Assembly (NCBI RefSeq): GCF_017354945.1 | Contig: NZ_CP071503.1 | Coordinates: forward strand, 1,550,001 to 1,614,000 | Source: Shewanella avicenniae | GTDB lineage: Bacteria; Pseudomonadota; Gammaproteobacteria; Enterobacterales; Shewanellaceae | Direction: 5' to 3' | DNA length: 64,000 bases | Part shown: positions 52,532 to 62,222 of the stretch, piece by piece | Numbering within the stretch: the first letter of the stretch is position 1 | Layout: the number at the start of each line of letters is the position of its first letter | Program-made: the position numbers and the translations under genes | The notes under the pieces: model-generated | The model's input: the letters and a program-made list of their open reading frames with translations, nothing else | Told to the model about the DNA's origin: nothing | Databases searched by the model: none

Positions 52532-54442
52532 TCAAAGACTAATGGCACGGCCTTTGAGCAGTTTGCGCAGCCACATACGGTTCGGACTCAATGCTTGTTG
52601 CACTTCAAGACTCACTGGCATAGGTTGCTGCGTTAGTTCACAGGCCAACATCTCCGCTGCCAATGGGCCACTGCAGATGCCGCGAGAGCCAAGTCCAGCC
52701 AGCAGATAAAGCCCGGTCAAAACCGGCGCAGGTTGTGCTTCCCACTCAGCGATGCTTTCCGGCGTGGGGCCGAGACTGTCGGCTTTGGCAAAAATGGCGG
52801 TTACGTCAGGCGCCGCCCCGACCATAGGTAAATGATCGCGAGTTACCATCCTGATGCCCACGCGCGCACGTTCCCCCTTGTCAATCTGTTCAACCCAATC
52901 ATGCGCTTGATAGCTGAGTTTGAGTTTGTCGAGGTTATCTTGCTGCTCGTTGGCGCGAATATCGCAGTTTCGATCGCCTTTCACATAGGTCGCGCCAAGG
53001 CAATGCTGCTGTTGCCACGCTGGCGTCAGGTAGCCTTTGGCGCATATCACAGTGCTAAGTTGCGATAGCGTGGGATTAGTGTCAATTTCTGAAACTTGGC
53101 CGCGAAATGGCGAAATCGGTAACGCCTGCAATTGTGGCAGTTCGGTCACGCCCGCACCGTTGGCTAACACCAGTCGCTTAAACGGGCCGAATTGATACTC
53201 GCCACTGGTTAACATCCACCCCGCTGGTGTCGATTCAATCTTATCGATATGGCATTTAGTGGTGAGGCGGCAAAAGCCTAATGCCTGCGCCTGCAGCAGC
53301 GCAAGTTGGCTCAGTTGTTTAGGGCATACCCAACCACCATTGGGGTAATAGATAGCTTCTTCATGAATGGGTAACCCGGCAATCGCACTTGCGTCGGCGG
53401 AAGATTTCCACTGCAGTACCGCGTTTGACCAGCTTTGCCCATTCGCAATTTTTGCCAGTCGTTGGCGACTACGGTCATCAAAGCCGGTTTGCAACACACC
53501 ACAAAACGCATGTGCAAGCTCAGGCTGGCTGCGGGCGAGGGCGGCTATGCGCTGGCGACTATATTCGAATGCCTGCACGAAAAAGCGGTTTTGCACTGAG
53601 TCTTCTGGCGTTAGTAGCGGATAAAGCGCACCTTGGCGATTACCAGATGCCGCAACCCCAGGTTCGGCATCAGCACAAAATACCTGACTGGCAACGCCTT
53701 TTTCTGCTAACGATAGCGCAAGTTGGCTACCGGCAACGCCAGCACCGATGATGGCAACGGGGTCATTGGCTAAAGTCGACGGAACCACAAACACCGGAAA
53801 CGGCATCCTCGTCTGCAGCGCCTTGTTTGCTAAGGCTGATTTTTCTTGCTGCACGATTTCGCTGTCATTCGGTGCTGAAGCACACGTCATCAAAGGTATT
53901 TCACTACCAGAGCCCGCATTACTTTTGTTTAGTTGAAATCCCGCTGTCACGATTTGCTGTTGTAATGCGGCACTGACGTTTGCTGCCAGCTTTACCGTGG
54001 CAGCGGTTATACTGAGTAAGGCCATTTGCCAAATGGTGGCGGTTGCGAAGGTGTTGCAATCGGTGTGGGATAAATCCCAATGCCCAATTGAGGCAAACGG
54101 GATCAGTCGCTGTTTGAGGTGTTCGCTGCTGAGCTGCGGGTAGATATCAATACACAGTTGTTTATGAATAAAGCGCTGCCCAGTGATAAGGGCATCGGCA
54201 CTCATCTGTGAGATGGCAAGTTTCAGCTCGTCGGTGCTTGGATCGCTGGCTAATTGCGCAAGCTGCTGCAGTAGCTGTTGCTGCAAGGCTGATGGCGCCG
54301 TATCGTTTGCCGATAAAAACAGCAGACGATAGCCGTGAATACTTGCTGTTTCGGCGCTAATCTCATCAAATAGCGTTTTTATCGCGGTGATACCGCAATA
54401 GGCAATAGTGGCAGAAAATCGCGGGTGTTCAGTTGTTTGCAC
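52532..54442 (-). CDS. mnmC: tRNA U34 modification protein MnmC, with degenerate methyltransferase half
   Basis: A 636-residue protein. From residue ~228 it is a normal FAD oxidoreductase of the MnmC type: AIIGAGVAGSQLALSLAEKG, then ASGNRQGALYPLLTPED, ARVGIRMVTRDHLPMVG and GLGSRGICSGPLAAEML. This half removes the carboxymethyl group from cmnm5(s2)U34. The first ~170 residues align in outline with the methyltransferase half of E. coli MnmC, but the SAM loop (GFGTG in E. coli) reads YCGIT and DGFAP reads DLSHT. About 50 N-terminal residues are also missing. The start is GTG, and an in-frame stop lies 27 bases upstream. The methyltransferase is therefore probably inactive. Confidence 0.88.
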   Translation of the reverse strand: MQTTEHPRFSATIAYCGITAIKTLFDEISAETASIHGYRLLFLSANDTAPSALQQQLLQQLAQLASDPSTDELKLAISQMSADALITGQRFIHKQLCIDIYPQLSSEHLKQRLIPFASIGHWDLSHTDCNTFATATIWQMALLSITAATVKLAANVSAALQQQIVTAGFQLNKSNAGSGSEIPLMTCASAPNDSEIVQQEKSALANKALQTRMPFPVFVVPSTLANDPVAIIGAGVAGSQLALSLAEKGVASQVFCADAEPGVAASGNRQGALYPLLTPEDSVQNRFFVQAFEYSRQRIAALARSQPELAHAFCGVLQTGFDDRSRQRLAKIANGQSWSNAVLQWKSSADASAIAGLPIHEEAIYYPNGGWVCPKQLSQLALLQAQALGFCRLTTKCHIDKIESTPAGWMLTSGEYQFGPFKRLVLANGAGVTELPQLQALPISPFRGQVSEIDTNPTLSQLSTVICAKGYLTPAWQQQHCLGATYVKGDRNCDIRANEQQDNLDKLKLSYQAHDWVEQIDKGERARVGIRMVTRDHLPMVGAAPDVTAIFAKADSLGPTPESIAEWEAQPAPVLTGLYLLAGLGSRGICSGPLAAEMLACELTQQPMPVSLEVQQALSPNRMWLRKLLKGRAISL

Positions 54443-54574
54443 AGTAACTACCGAGGTTTTATCAGGCTAAATGTGACATTGCTGTCGTAAATGGGCATCA
54501 TTTTAGCCGGAGTTATGGAAAGCTGACCACTTGTGGGAAGCAAAACAGCTAACATTGCGTCAGCAAATTTGAAT

Positions 54575-54588
54575 GTACACAATTGTAC
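54575..54588 (+). promoter_or_regulatory. Inverted repeat upstream of fabB, possible regulator site
   Basis: GTACA and TGTAC face each other with four bases between, ending 17 bases before the fabB start codon. fabB is commonly controlled by FabR, whose palindromic site also contains GTACA/TGTAC but, as I recall, with a shorter centre. The match is therefore suggestive only. Confidence 0.3.
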
Positions 54589-54605
54589 GGAATGGATAGT
54601 AAAAC

Positions 54606-55820
54606 ATGAAAAGAGTCGTGATCACCGGAATTGGCGTCGTTTCAAGTATCGGTAATAACAAACAAGAAGTGACTGAATCGTTGCGTGAAGGCCGTAGCGG
54701 CATCACCCATTCAGCCCAGTTTGAAGAGATGCAACTTCGCAGTCATGTCTGGGGAAACGTTAAGCTCGATCCATCTGAACTGATTGATCGTAAAGCATTG
54801 CGCTTTATGGGTGACGCTGCTGCGTACGCTTACATCGCGATGCAAGAAGCGATTGCCGACGCTAACCTGACTGAAGAGCAATATTCAAACCCACGTGTAG
54901 GTTTGATTGCAGGTTCAGGCGGCGCGTCTTCAGCTAACCAAGTACAAGCAGCAGATACGCTGCGTACCAAAGGTGTTAAACGTGTTGGCCCTTACATTGT
55001 GCCGCGCATCATGTCGAGCACTGCAAGTGCGTGTTTGGCAACACCATTCAAAATCAAGGGTATGAACTACTCTATCAGCTCAGCTTGTGCAACCAGCGCT
55101 CACTGTATCGGTCATGCGGTTGAACTCATTCAAATGGGTAAACAGGACATGGTATTTGCTGGTGGTGCAGAAGAGATTAACTGGACGCTGACCATGGGCT
55201 TTGATGCGATGGGCGCACTGTCATTCAAATATAATGACACGCCAGAAAAAGCTTCACGTACCTATGATGCAGCCCGTGACGGCTTTGTTATCTCTGGTGG
55301 CGGCGGTATCGTTGTGGTTGAAGAGCTGGAACACGCGTTGGCTCGTGGCGCAAAAATCTACGCTGAAGTGGTAGGTTACGGCGCGTCATCTGACGGCTAC
55401 GACATGGTAGCGCCAAGCGGTGAAGGTGCTGCTCGTTGTATGCAAATGGCAATGCAAGATGTTGATACGCCAATCGACTACATCAACACTCACGGTACTT
55501 CTACGCCAGTGGGTGACGTACGTGAATTGGAAGCGATCAAAGAAGTTTTCGGTGATAAGATCCCACCAATCGCATCAACTAAATCAATGACCGGCCACGC
55601 ACTGGGTGCCGCAGGCGTTCACGAAGCTATCTACAGCTTGATCATGTTGGAAAATGGTTTTATTGCGCCATCAATCAACATCGACAACTTAGATGAAGCT
55701 GCCGTTGGTTTACCAATTGTGACTGAATACCGTGAAACAGCATTGACCACTGTAATGAGCAACAGCTTTGGTTTCGGTGGCACTAACGCGACTTTGGTAA
55801 TGCGTAAATACCAAGACTAA
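54606..55820 (+). CDS. fabB: Beta-ketoacyl-ACP synthase I
   Basis: A 404-residue KAS I that elongates fatty acids and is needed for unsaturated chains. The nucleophile Cys is in [19 protein letters not shown], and the two histidines are in [12 protein letters not shown] and [15 protein letters not shown], with the C-terminal [13 protein letters not shown]. These are FabB rather than FabF features, matching the position beside mnmC seen in E. coli. Codon use suggests high expression. The gene has its own terminator. Confidence 0.96.
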   Translation: MKRVVITGIGVVSSIGNNKQEVTESLREGRSGITHSAQFEEMQLRSHVWGNVKLDPSELIDRKALRFMGDAAAYAYIAMQEAIADANLTEEQYSNPRVGLIAGSGGASSANQVQAADTLRTKGVKRVGPYIVPRIMSSTASACLATPFKIKGMNYSISSACATSAHCIGHAVELIQMGKQDMVFAGGAEEINWTLTMGFDAMGALSFKYNDTPEKASRTYDAARDGFVISGGGGIVVVEELEHALARGAKIYAEVVGYGASSDGYDMVAPSGEGAARCMQMAMQDVDTPIDYINTHGTSTPVGDVRELEAIKEVFGDKIPPIASTKSMTGHALGAAGVHEAIYSLIMLENGFIAPSINIDNLDEAAVGLPIVTEYRETALTTVMSNSFGFGGTNATLVMRKYQD

Positions 55821-55841
55821 TCAGTGATTACGGCTGAGATG

Positions 55842-55868
55842 AAAAGAGGAAGCTACGGTTTCCTTTTT
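55842..55868 (+). terminator. Terminator after fabB
   Basis: AGGAA / TTCCT with an eight-base loop, flanked by an A-tract before and six T residues after, begins 22 bases downstream of the fabB stop. Confidence 0.7.
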
Positions 55869-55990
55869 TATTGGCGATTTTTTAGTTGAACAACCGTTTA
55901 AAAACGATTTGGCGGCCGATGCTGACTAGGACAAGCGGCGACTATCTTGCTAGAATTTAGGCCCTCTTTTGCAATTCCCAAAGACGCCTC

Positions 55991-57118
55991 ATGAAACTGG
56001 TGGTTGATGAAAACATGCCGTTTGTACGCGAACTATTCGCGGACTTCGGTGAAATCGTAGCGCTCAATGGTCGTCACCTCTCGGCAGCGCAAGTCAGTGA
56101 TGCCGATGTGTTGTTGGTGCGTTCAGTGACCCAAGTGAACCAATCGCTGTTGGCCAATAACACCCAACTCAAATTTGTTGGTAGCGCCACCATTGGTACT
56201 GATCATATCGATCACGCCTATCTTGGCTCGCGCGGAATTCCGTTCGCCAGCGCTCCCGGTTGCAATGCTACCTCTGTGGGCGAATATGTGTTTAATGCCT
56301 TACTGGAACTCGCCGACAAATACCATGCTGATTTACGGCAAAAGACCGTGGGTATTATCGGCGCGGGTAACACCGGCTCAGCCGTGGCAAAATGCCTGAC
56401 GGCATGGGGCGTTAAGGTGTTGCTGTGTGATCCGCTATTAGCACAAACCGAAGACCCGCGCGAATTTGTCACGCTTGAGCAATTGCTGGCTGAAGCCGAT
56501 GCCATTAGCTTACATGTGCCTATCAGTCATCAAGGTGAACATGCTACTTATCATCTGCTGGATGCTGACAAGCTGGCGCTGATGAAACCAGACTGTTGGT
56601 TGGTCAATGCCAGCCGTGGTGATGTGGTCGACAACCATGCGCTGTTAGCCAAGTTGCGGGCGCAGCCGTTCCCGGTGGCGCTTGACGTGTGGGAAGGTGA
56701 GCCAAAACCGCTGGCTGAGTTGGTACCGCTGGTGGATATTGCGACGCCGCACATCGCCGGATACAGCCTTGAAGGGAAGGCGCTTGGCACCTACATGCTG
56801 TATCAAACCTTGTGTGAGTTGCTGCAGGTATCGCCCACCAAATCATTGACTGAGTTATTGCCGGTGAACTGGTATCAAACACTCACGCTCAACCAAACGC
56901 CAGACCAAGCGGAGTTATTGCGCTTGTGTCGTTTTATCTATGATTTGCGCGACGATGACCGTCAATTCAGGAAAATTCACCAAATTCCTGACGGATTTGA
57001 CAATATGAGAAAAAATCATCGCCATCGGCGAGAATTCAGCGCATTAGCACTGGTAAATGCTGATGGTTCTGAGGTAGATTGTCTCTCCAAACTTGGATTT
57101 TCAGGAGTCACTCGCTAA
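55991..57118 (+). CDS. pdxB: Erythronate-4-phosphate dehydrogenase
   Basis: A 375-residue D-2-hydroxyacid dehydrogenase of the PdxB type, for the second step of DXP-dependent pyridoxal phosphate synthesis. The start [18 protein letters not shown] is typical of PdxB. The NAD site is [18 protein letters not shown], and the catalytic Arg, Glu and His are in [16 protein letters not shown] and ATPHIAGYS. The C-terminal ~90 residues form the extra PdxB dimerisation domain. Its TAA is followed with no gap by the asd ATG. Confidence 0.96.
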   Translation: MKLVVDENMPFVRELFADFGEIVALNGRHLSAAQVSDADVLLVRSVTQVNQSLLANNTQLKFVGSATIGTDHIDHAYLGSRGIPFASAPGCNATSVGEYVFNALLELADKYHADLRQKTVGIIGAGNTGSAVAKCLTAWGVKVLLCDPLLAQTEDPREFVTLEQLLAEADAISLHVPISHQGEHATYHLLDADKLALMKPDCWLVNASRGDVVDNHALLAKLRAQPFPVALDVWEGEPKPLAELVPLVDIATPHIAGYSLEGKALGTYMLYQTLCELLQVSPTKSLTELLPVNWYQTLTLNQTPDQAELLRLCRFIYDLRDDDRQFRKIHQIPDGFDNMRKNHRHRREFSALALVNADGSEVDCLSKLGFSGVTR

Positions 57119-58135
57119 ATGTCGCAGGAATATAATGTTGTAGTGTTGGGCGCTACCGGCGCCGTTGGTCAAACCATGATCGAGATCCTCGAGCAGCGCA
57201 ACTTTCCGGTAGCTAAATTGTTCCCACTCGCCAGTAGCCGTAGTGCTGGTAACACGGTAACGTTCCACGGTAAACAGGTTGAAGTACTGGACGTGGAAAC
57301 CTTCGACTGGACGCAAGCGCAAATTGGTTTCTTCTCTGCTGGTGGTGACGTGTCCGCAAAATGGGCACCCATTGCGGGCGATGCCGGTTGTGTGGTGATT
57401 GATAACACTTCACACTTCCGTTACGACGCTGACATTCCATTGGTGGTACCTGAAGTTAACCCGCATGCCATTGCTGACTTCCGTAACCGCAATATCATTG
57501 CCAACCCGAACTGCTCAACCATCCAAATGCTGGTGGCGTTGAAGCCGATTTATGACAACTTTGGTATCAGCCGTATCAACGTAGCCACTTATCAGTCAGT
57601 TTCAGGGACGGGTAAAAAGGCGATTGAAGAATTAGCCGGTCAAACTGCAAAATTGCTGCAAGGTTTGCCGTCAGAACCAAAAGTTTATCCAAAGCAAATC
57701 GCGTTTAACGTGTTGCCACATATCGATAAATTTATGGATAACGGCTACACCAAAGAAGAGATGAAAATGGTCTGGGAAACCCAGAAAATTTTCGGCGACA
57801 ACTCAATTTTGGTTAACCCAACAGCAGCCCGTGTACCAGTGTTCTACGGTCACTCTGAAGCGGTACACATCGAGACTCAACAACCGGTTGATGCCGAGTC
57901 AGTCAAAGCCTTACTGCGTGATGCTCCTGGTGTTGTGTTGTTTGAAGATGATAGCGATTATCCAACGGCGGCAACAAATGCAGCGGGTGAAGACCCAGTA
58001 TTTGTTGGTCGTATCCGTAAAGATATCTCTCACGAATGTGGTATCAACCTGTGGGTTGTCTCTGACAATATTCGCAAAGGTGCTGCATTAAACAGCGTTC
58101 AAATTGGTGAGTTGTTAATCCGCGATTATTTTTAA
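57119..58135 (+). CDS. asd: Aspartate-semialdehyde dehydrogenase
   Basis: A 338-residue NADP-dependent enzyme that makes aspartate semialdehyde for Lys, Thr, Met and diaminopimelate. It has GATGAVGQTMIEIL at the start, the active-site cysteine in NPNCSTIQML and the conserved SVSGTGKKAIEEL. E. coli has the non-catalytic paralogue Usg at this locus; here the cysteine is present, so this is an active enzyme of the Vibrio/Gram-positive subtype. It is directly abutted to pdxB. Confidence 0.94.
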   Translation: MSQEYNVVVLGATGAVGQTMIEILEQRNFPVAKLFPLASSRSAGNTVTFHGKQVEVLDVETFDWTQAQIGFFSAGGDVSAKWAPIAGDAGCVVIDNTSHFRYDADIPLVVPEVNPHAIADFRNRNIIANPNCSTIQMLVALKPIYDNFGISRINVATYQSVSGTGKKAIEELAGQTAKLLQGLPSEPKVYPKQIAFNVLPHIDKFMDNGYTKEEMKMVWETQKIFGDNSILVNPTAARVPVFYGHSEAVHIETQQPVDAESVKALLRDAPGVVLFEDDSDYPTAATNAAGEDPVFVGRIRKDISHECGINLWVVSDNIRKGAALNSVQIGELLIRDYF

Positions 58136-58164
58136 ACTCATTGATTTAATTCTAAATGTGATGA

Positions 58165-58190
58165 AAGCCTGCCACGCGCAGGCTTTTTTT
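58165..58190 (+). terminator. Terminator after asd
   Basis: An eight-base stem AAGCCTGC / GCAGGCTT with loop CACGC is followed by a run of seven T residues, about 30 bases after the stop codon. Confidence 0.9.
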
Positions 58191-58309
58191 GTTTTACAAT
58201 TGTGAACAGTAGCAGGGCAGTGATTTCTGGTTTATAGTAAACCCAATAAATACAAATGCCTAAAGCCTAGCGTTCATGGGCAAATGTCAGCTTAGAAAGG
58301 GAATAGTTG

Positions 58310-61267
58310 ATGAACTTTCGCACTTCTTACTTGGTGGGCCTTTCGGCTATTTGTTTGGCACTTAGCGCTTATTTATCTGTGCCTTCAGCCCACAGCGAAG
58401 TTTTAAAAGTTACCGGTCCAAATGGAGAAAGCCGCCAGCAGGTAAGGCAATATGGACCAACGTCAGTCAATGACACCTTCTGGAGTATCGCGCAGAAAGT
58501 CCGTCCAGATGATACCGTCTCCATCTATCAGGTTATGGCGGCAATTTTTGAAGCTAACCCACAAGCCTTTACCAGCGATAATTACAACAGTTTAGAACGG
58601 GGCATGATCCTGCTGATCCCGTCAAAAGAGGTGATGGCGGCTATTCCGCTAAACCTTGCCCGAGCACGCGCCGAGCAGGATGATAAAAGTTGGAATCGCA
58701 AGGCAGCGGCACCTAATCCACAGCCTGCAGCGGCAAAGCCCGTTGCCGCCACAAAACCTGCACCAGTCGCTAAGCCGGTCGAACCCGCGGTAGATAAAGT
58801 CGCCAATCAAAAAATGGCTGAGTTACAGCAAGAAAACGATGCCTTAAAAGCTGAGGTTGCTGGACTTAATACTCGTCTGAGTGAATCTGAAACTCAGCGC
58901 CAACTCTTAGATACGCAAAATAAAGCGCTTGAAGAACGTCTATCTCTTTTCGAAGAACAGTTAACCGCCACTAAGTTACAACTTGCACAGCTACAGCAGG
59001 AACTCGCCGCTCAAACTGAGGCAGTAAAGTCTACTACACCTGCTGAGCCAGCACCGACCGAGCCTGTAGCCACGCCTGAGGCCGAGACGCAGACGGTTGA
59101 AATGCCCGATGACACTTGGCGCAGTATAGACAATAACCCGCTGCTGCTGACTGCAATGATCGGTTTACCTGCATTATTACTTGGCTTGGGTGGCTGGTTG
59201 TTTATGCGCCGTAAGCGTGCCGCCGCCATTGCCGCAACAGCTGCTCCATTAGCGGCATCGGCTACCGCTGCAGCGGCCATGGATGAAGTGGATTTTGTGG
59301 TTGATGATGACATCAAGCTCGAAGACGCTGAAGTGATCCACGACTCATTAGATGATCTGTTTGATGTCGACAATATTGAGCTCCAGCCTGAACAAGAGCT
59401 TGAATCTGATGCAAGTCAGATGGACATCGCCCATGAGATGTTTATCGATGATGGCGATGATGAGAATGCCGTACATTTGGATGATGAAGAAGGTCAGTCG
59501 CTTGATGCGCTGTGGGCAGAAGCCATCGGTGAACAAAGCGGTGAAGCATCAGGTTCTGCTAAAGCTGATGATGATTTTGAGTCCTTATTGGACGGATTGG
59601 ATGACGAGCCATCGTTAAGTGAGTCGCTGCCGGATGATGTTGCCGCCGCTTTTGAGCATGATTTCGGTGGCGCTGACGATGACGTGGTGCGGTTGGATGA
59701 CGACGAAGCACCAGCAGATGAATTCAACGGGCTCGATGCGGATGAGCTACTGGCTGCGCTCGAAGATAACACTGACGCGGATGATTTTGATGCCGATGCG
59801 TTATTGGCCGAATTAGAAGCAGATACCGAAAGTGCAACGACAACCGCTGATAGCGAAGATTTTGACCCTGATGCATTGCTCGCCGAGCTCGAAGCCGATT
59901 TACCGAGTGCGCAGACCGACATTGATGATTTTGATTTGGCTGATGAGATTGCGGCTGAATTGGAACAAGATGATGACGTAGAAGAGTTAGATCCAGATAA
60001 GCTGTTGGCCGAACTCGCTGCTGAACCACAGCCAGAAGACTTAAGCGATGAAATCGCCGCCGCTCTGGATGAAGAAAGCGCGCTGGTGAGCACTGCCGAT
60101 GAACTCGATCCAGATGCGTTACTTGCCGAACTTGAAGCTGAGCCAATAGCAGAAGATCTCAGTGATGAAATTGCTGCTGAGTTAGCTGATGTAGACAACA
60201 GTGCCGATGAGTTAGATGCGGATTCACTGTTGGCGGAATTAGATGGTGCGTCGGCCAGCGCGGATGATCTGACGGATGAAATCGCTGCTGAACTTTCGCT
60301 TGAAGATGACGTCAGTGACTTTGATGAGCTTGATACTGATGCCTTGTTAGCTGAGCTTGAAAGCAGCGCTGCAGTGGATAGCGCTAATACAGCAACGGAT
60401 GAGATTGAACTCGAAGATGAGCTTACCGTTGAGTTAACCGATGATGAGACGCTGGACAGTGTTGATGAGCTCGATGCTGATGCCTTATTGGCGCAGTTGG
60501 AACAGACCGCTGCAGAGCCTGATACCGCAACTGACGACGACACTGATGATTTTGATTTTTCTTTGGAAGATGAATTTGATCATCCCGCCGAAGATGAAAA
60601 CTTAGATGATCTGTTAGCTGAGCTATCACAAGCGGAAGAGCGTAAGTCGGCGCGCGCCAAAGACTCAGGATTCTTTAACGATCTTAAAGGCCCAAAGAGT
60701 GCTGGGTTAGATGCCGATGAATTGCTGGAGAGCTTAGATGAGTCAGCGGGGTTATCGCTCAGTGATGATGACCTGTTAAAGCAGTTCTCTGCTGAGCAGC
60801 CACTGGTAGAAGAGGAAGAAAGTTTTGAATTGTCGCTGGTGGATGATGAACCAGACGATGTACCACGGCTGACAGTGGATGAAGCCCTTGCGGCACTGGA
60901 CTCTGAAGAATTGTCTAAGCGACCAGTGAAGCCGGTGTCTGAAAGTGATCTGGCAAATTTCCAGAAAGAGAACGGCTTTATTGATATCGACCGTTTACTC
61001 AATGACGCTGATGAGTCAGATGATGATGGCGATCTTTATAAATCACTGGACGTCGATGTAGGCGATATCGATTCGCTAATGAGTGGCGCCGATATGGTGG
61101 ATGTGGACGACGAGGAAAACTCAGTCAATGCCAAATTGGATCTGGCGCGGGCGTATATCGAAATTGAAGACAGCGACAGTGCTAAAGCGCTATTGCAGGA
61201 AGTTCAAGCTGACGGTAATGCGCGTCAGCAAGAGGAAGCTGCGAATCTACTGAAAGAGATTGGTTAA
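58310..61267 (+). CDS. FimV/HubP-family polar landmark protein
   Basis: An inner-membrane protein of ~985 residues. A signal or anchor segment lies at ~8-30. A periplasmic LysM-like domain follows (~48-112, FWSIAQKVRPDDTVSIYQVM to LIPSKEV), then a Pro/Ala linker and a coiled coil (~172-245). A membrane helix sits at ~285-303 (LLTAMIGLPALLLGLGGWLF). The ~600-residue cytoplasmic region is extremely acidic, with many copies of ELDADALLAELE. The C-terminus is a FimV-type TPR-like motif (KLDLARAYIEIEDSDSAKAL). Such proteins (HubP in Vibrio and Shewanella) organise cell poles, flagella and chemotaxis arrays. The frame opens at a TTG at 58307; the ATG at 58310 behind GGGAA is preferred. Confidence 0.92.
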   Translation: MNFRTSYLVGLSAICLALSAYLSVPSAHSEVLKVTGPNGESRQQVRQYGPTSVNDTFWSIAQKVRPDDTVSIYQVMAAIFEANPQAFTSDNYNSLERGMILLIPSKEVMAAIPLNLARARAEQDDKSWNRKAAAPNPQPAAAKPVAATKPAPVAKPVEPAVDKVANQKMAELQQENDALKAEVAGLNTRLSESETQRQLLDTQNKALEERLSLFEEQLTATKLQLAQLQQELAAQTEAVKSTTPAEPAPTEPVATPEAETQTVEMPDDTWRSIDNNPLLLTAMIGLPALLLGLGGWLFMRRKRAAAIAATAAPLAASATAAAAMDEVDFVVDDDIKLEDAEVIHDSLDDLFDVDNIELQPEQELESDASQMDIAHEMFIDDGDDENAVHLDDEEGQSLDALWAEAIGEQSGEASGSAKADDDFESLLDGLDDEPSLSESLPDDVAAAFEHDFGGADDDVVRLDDDEAPADEFNGLDADELLAALEDNTDADDFDADALLAELEADTESATTTADSEDFDPDALLAELEADLPSAQTDIDDFDLADEIAAELEQDDDVEELDPDKLLAELAAEPQPEDLSDEIAAALDEESALVSTADELDPDALLAELEAEPIAEDLSDEIAAELADVDNSADELDADSLLAELDGASASADDLTDEIAAELSLEDDVSDFDELDTDALLAELESSAAVDSANTATDEIELEDELTVELTDDETLDSVDELDADALLAQLEQTAAEPDTATDDDTDDFDFSLEDEFDHPAEDENLDDLLAELSQAEERKSARAKDSGFFNDLKGPKSAGLDADELLESLDESAGLSLSDDDLLKQFSAEQPLVEEEESFELSLVDDEPDDVPRLTVDEALAALDSEELSKRPVKPVSESDLANFQKENGFIDIDRLLNDADESDDDGDLYKSLDVDVGDIDSLMSGADMVDVDDEENSVNAKLDLARAYIEIEDSDSAKALLQEVQADGNARQQEEAANLLKEIG

Positions 61268-61280
61268 CCGCTTGGATTGA

Positions 61281-61310
61281 AAAAACGGCACTTTTAAGTG
61301 CCGTTTTTTT
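61281..61310 (+). terminator. Terminator after the fimV/hubP gene
   Basis: The palindrome ACGGCACTT / AAGTGCCGT with a TT loop, preceded by five A and followed by seven T residues, lies 14 bases after the stop codon. Confidence 0.92.
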
Positions 61311-61403
61311 ATGCCCAAAATTGAGTGAATGCCGTGATTAACTGCGGCCTCTGCGCCATGGCTGTGGTAGAATCCGCCACCATTAGTAATGATGGGGGCA
61401 AGC

Positions 61404-62186
61404 ATGCGGATTGCGTTAGGCGTCGAGTATGACGGCAATGGTTTTTACGGTTGGCAGCGACAATCAGAAGTAGAATCGGTGCAAGGGCACTTAGAACGAG
61501 TGTTATCAAAAATTGCCGATGAACCGATTGAGGTACAGTGTGCTGGCCGTACTGATGCAGGTGTTCACGCCACCGGCCAAGTGGTGCACTTCGACACGCA
61601 AGCGGAACGAAATATCGGTGCTTGGACGCTGGGCGTAAATGCCAATCTGCCTGATAACGTCGCGGTACGTTGGGCGAAAGTGGTTGACGATAGTTTCCAC
61701 GCGCGTTTCTCTGCCACCGCACGCCGTTATCGCTACATCATTTATAACCATAACTATCGCCCCGGTATTTTGCGCCATGGCGTCAGCCATTATCACGGTG
61801 AACTAGATGAGCAACGGATGCACCGCGCCGCACAGCATCTGTTAGGTGAGAATGACTTTACCAGTTTTCGTGCGGTGCAATGTCAGTCTCGCACCCCATT
61901 TCGTAACGTGCATCGTGTTGATGTCAGTCGTCGTGGTAATTTTGTAATTGTCGATATCTCGGCCAACGCATTTTTACATCATATGGTGCGCAATATTGTC
62001 GGTTCGTTATTAGAAGTGGGTTATGGCAACCAAGAAGAGCAATGGATTGCCGATGTGCTCGCACTGAAAGACCGTACTAAAGCCGCAGCCACCGCCAAAC
62101 CTCATGGTCTTTATTTAGTTGACGTGACGTATCCTGAGCAGTTTGCTTTGCCCAAGCCGCCATTAGGCCCGTTGTTCCTAGAATAA
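61404..62186 (+). CDS. truA: tRNA pseudouridine(38-40) synthase TruA
   Basis: A 260-residue pseudouridine synthase. The catalytic aspartate is in [15 protein letters not shown], preceded by the starting [14 protein letters not shown] and followed by [21 protein letters not shown] and the C-terminal [13 protein letters not shown]. The frame includes two ATGs at 61389 and 61392, but the run of five G at 61394-61398 fits as ribosome-binding site of the ATG at 61404. The gene is followed after 36 bases by folC. Confidence 0.95.
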   Translation: MRIALGVEYDGNGFYGWQRQSEVESVQGHLERVLSKIADEPIEVQCAGRTDAGVHATGQVVHFDTQAERNIGAWTLGVNANLPDNVAVRWAKVVDDSFHARFSATARRYRYIIYNHNYRPGILRHGVSHYHGELDEQRMHRAAQHLLGENDFTSFRAVQCQSRTPFRNVHRVDVSRRGNFVIVDISANAFLHHMVRNIVGSLLEVGYGNQEEQWIADVLALKDRTKAAATAKPHGLYLVDVTYPEQFALPKPPLGPLFLE

Positions 62187-62222
62187 GCGGTTAGATACAA
62201 GACGTTGTCGCAAGGATTATTC

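Noticed and set aside
59494..60543. A 349-codon open frame on the minus strand rich in Ser and Ala
   Set aside because: It is antisense to the acidic repeats of the fimV/hubP gene; GAT/GAA codons read backwards give a low-complexity serine-rich product with no family features.
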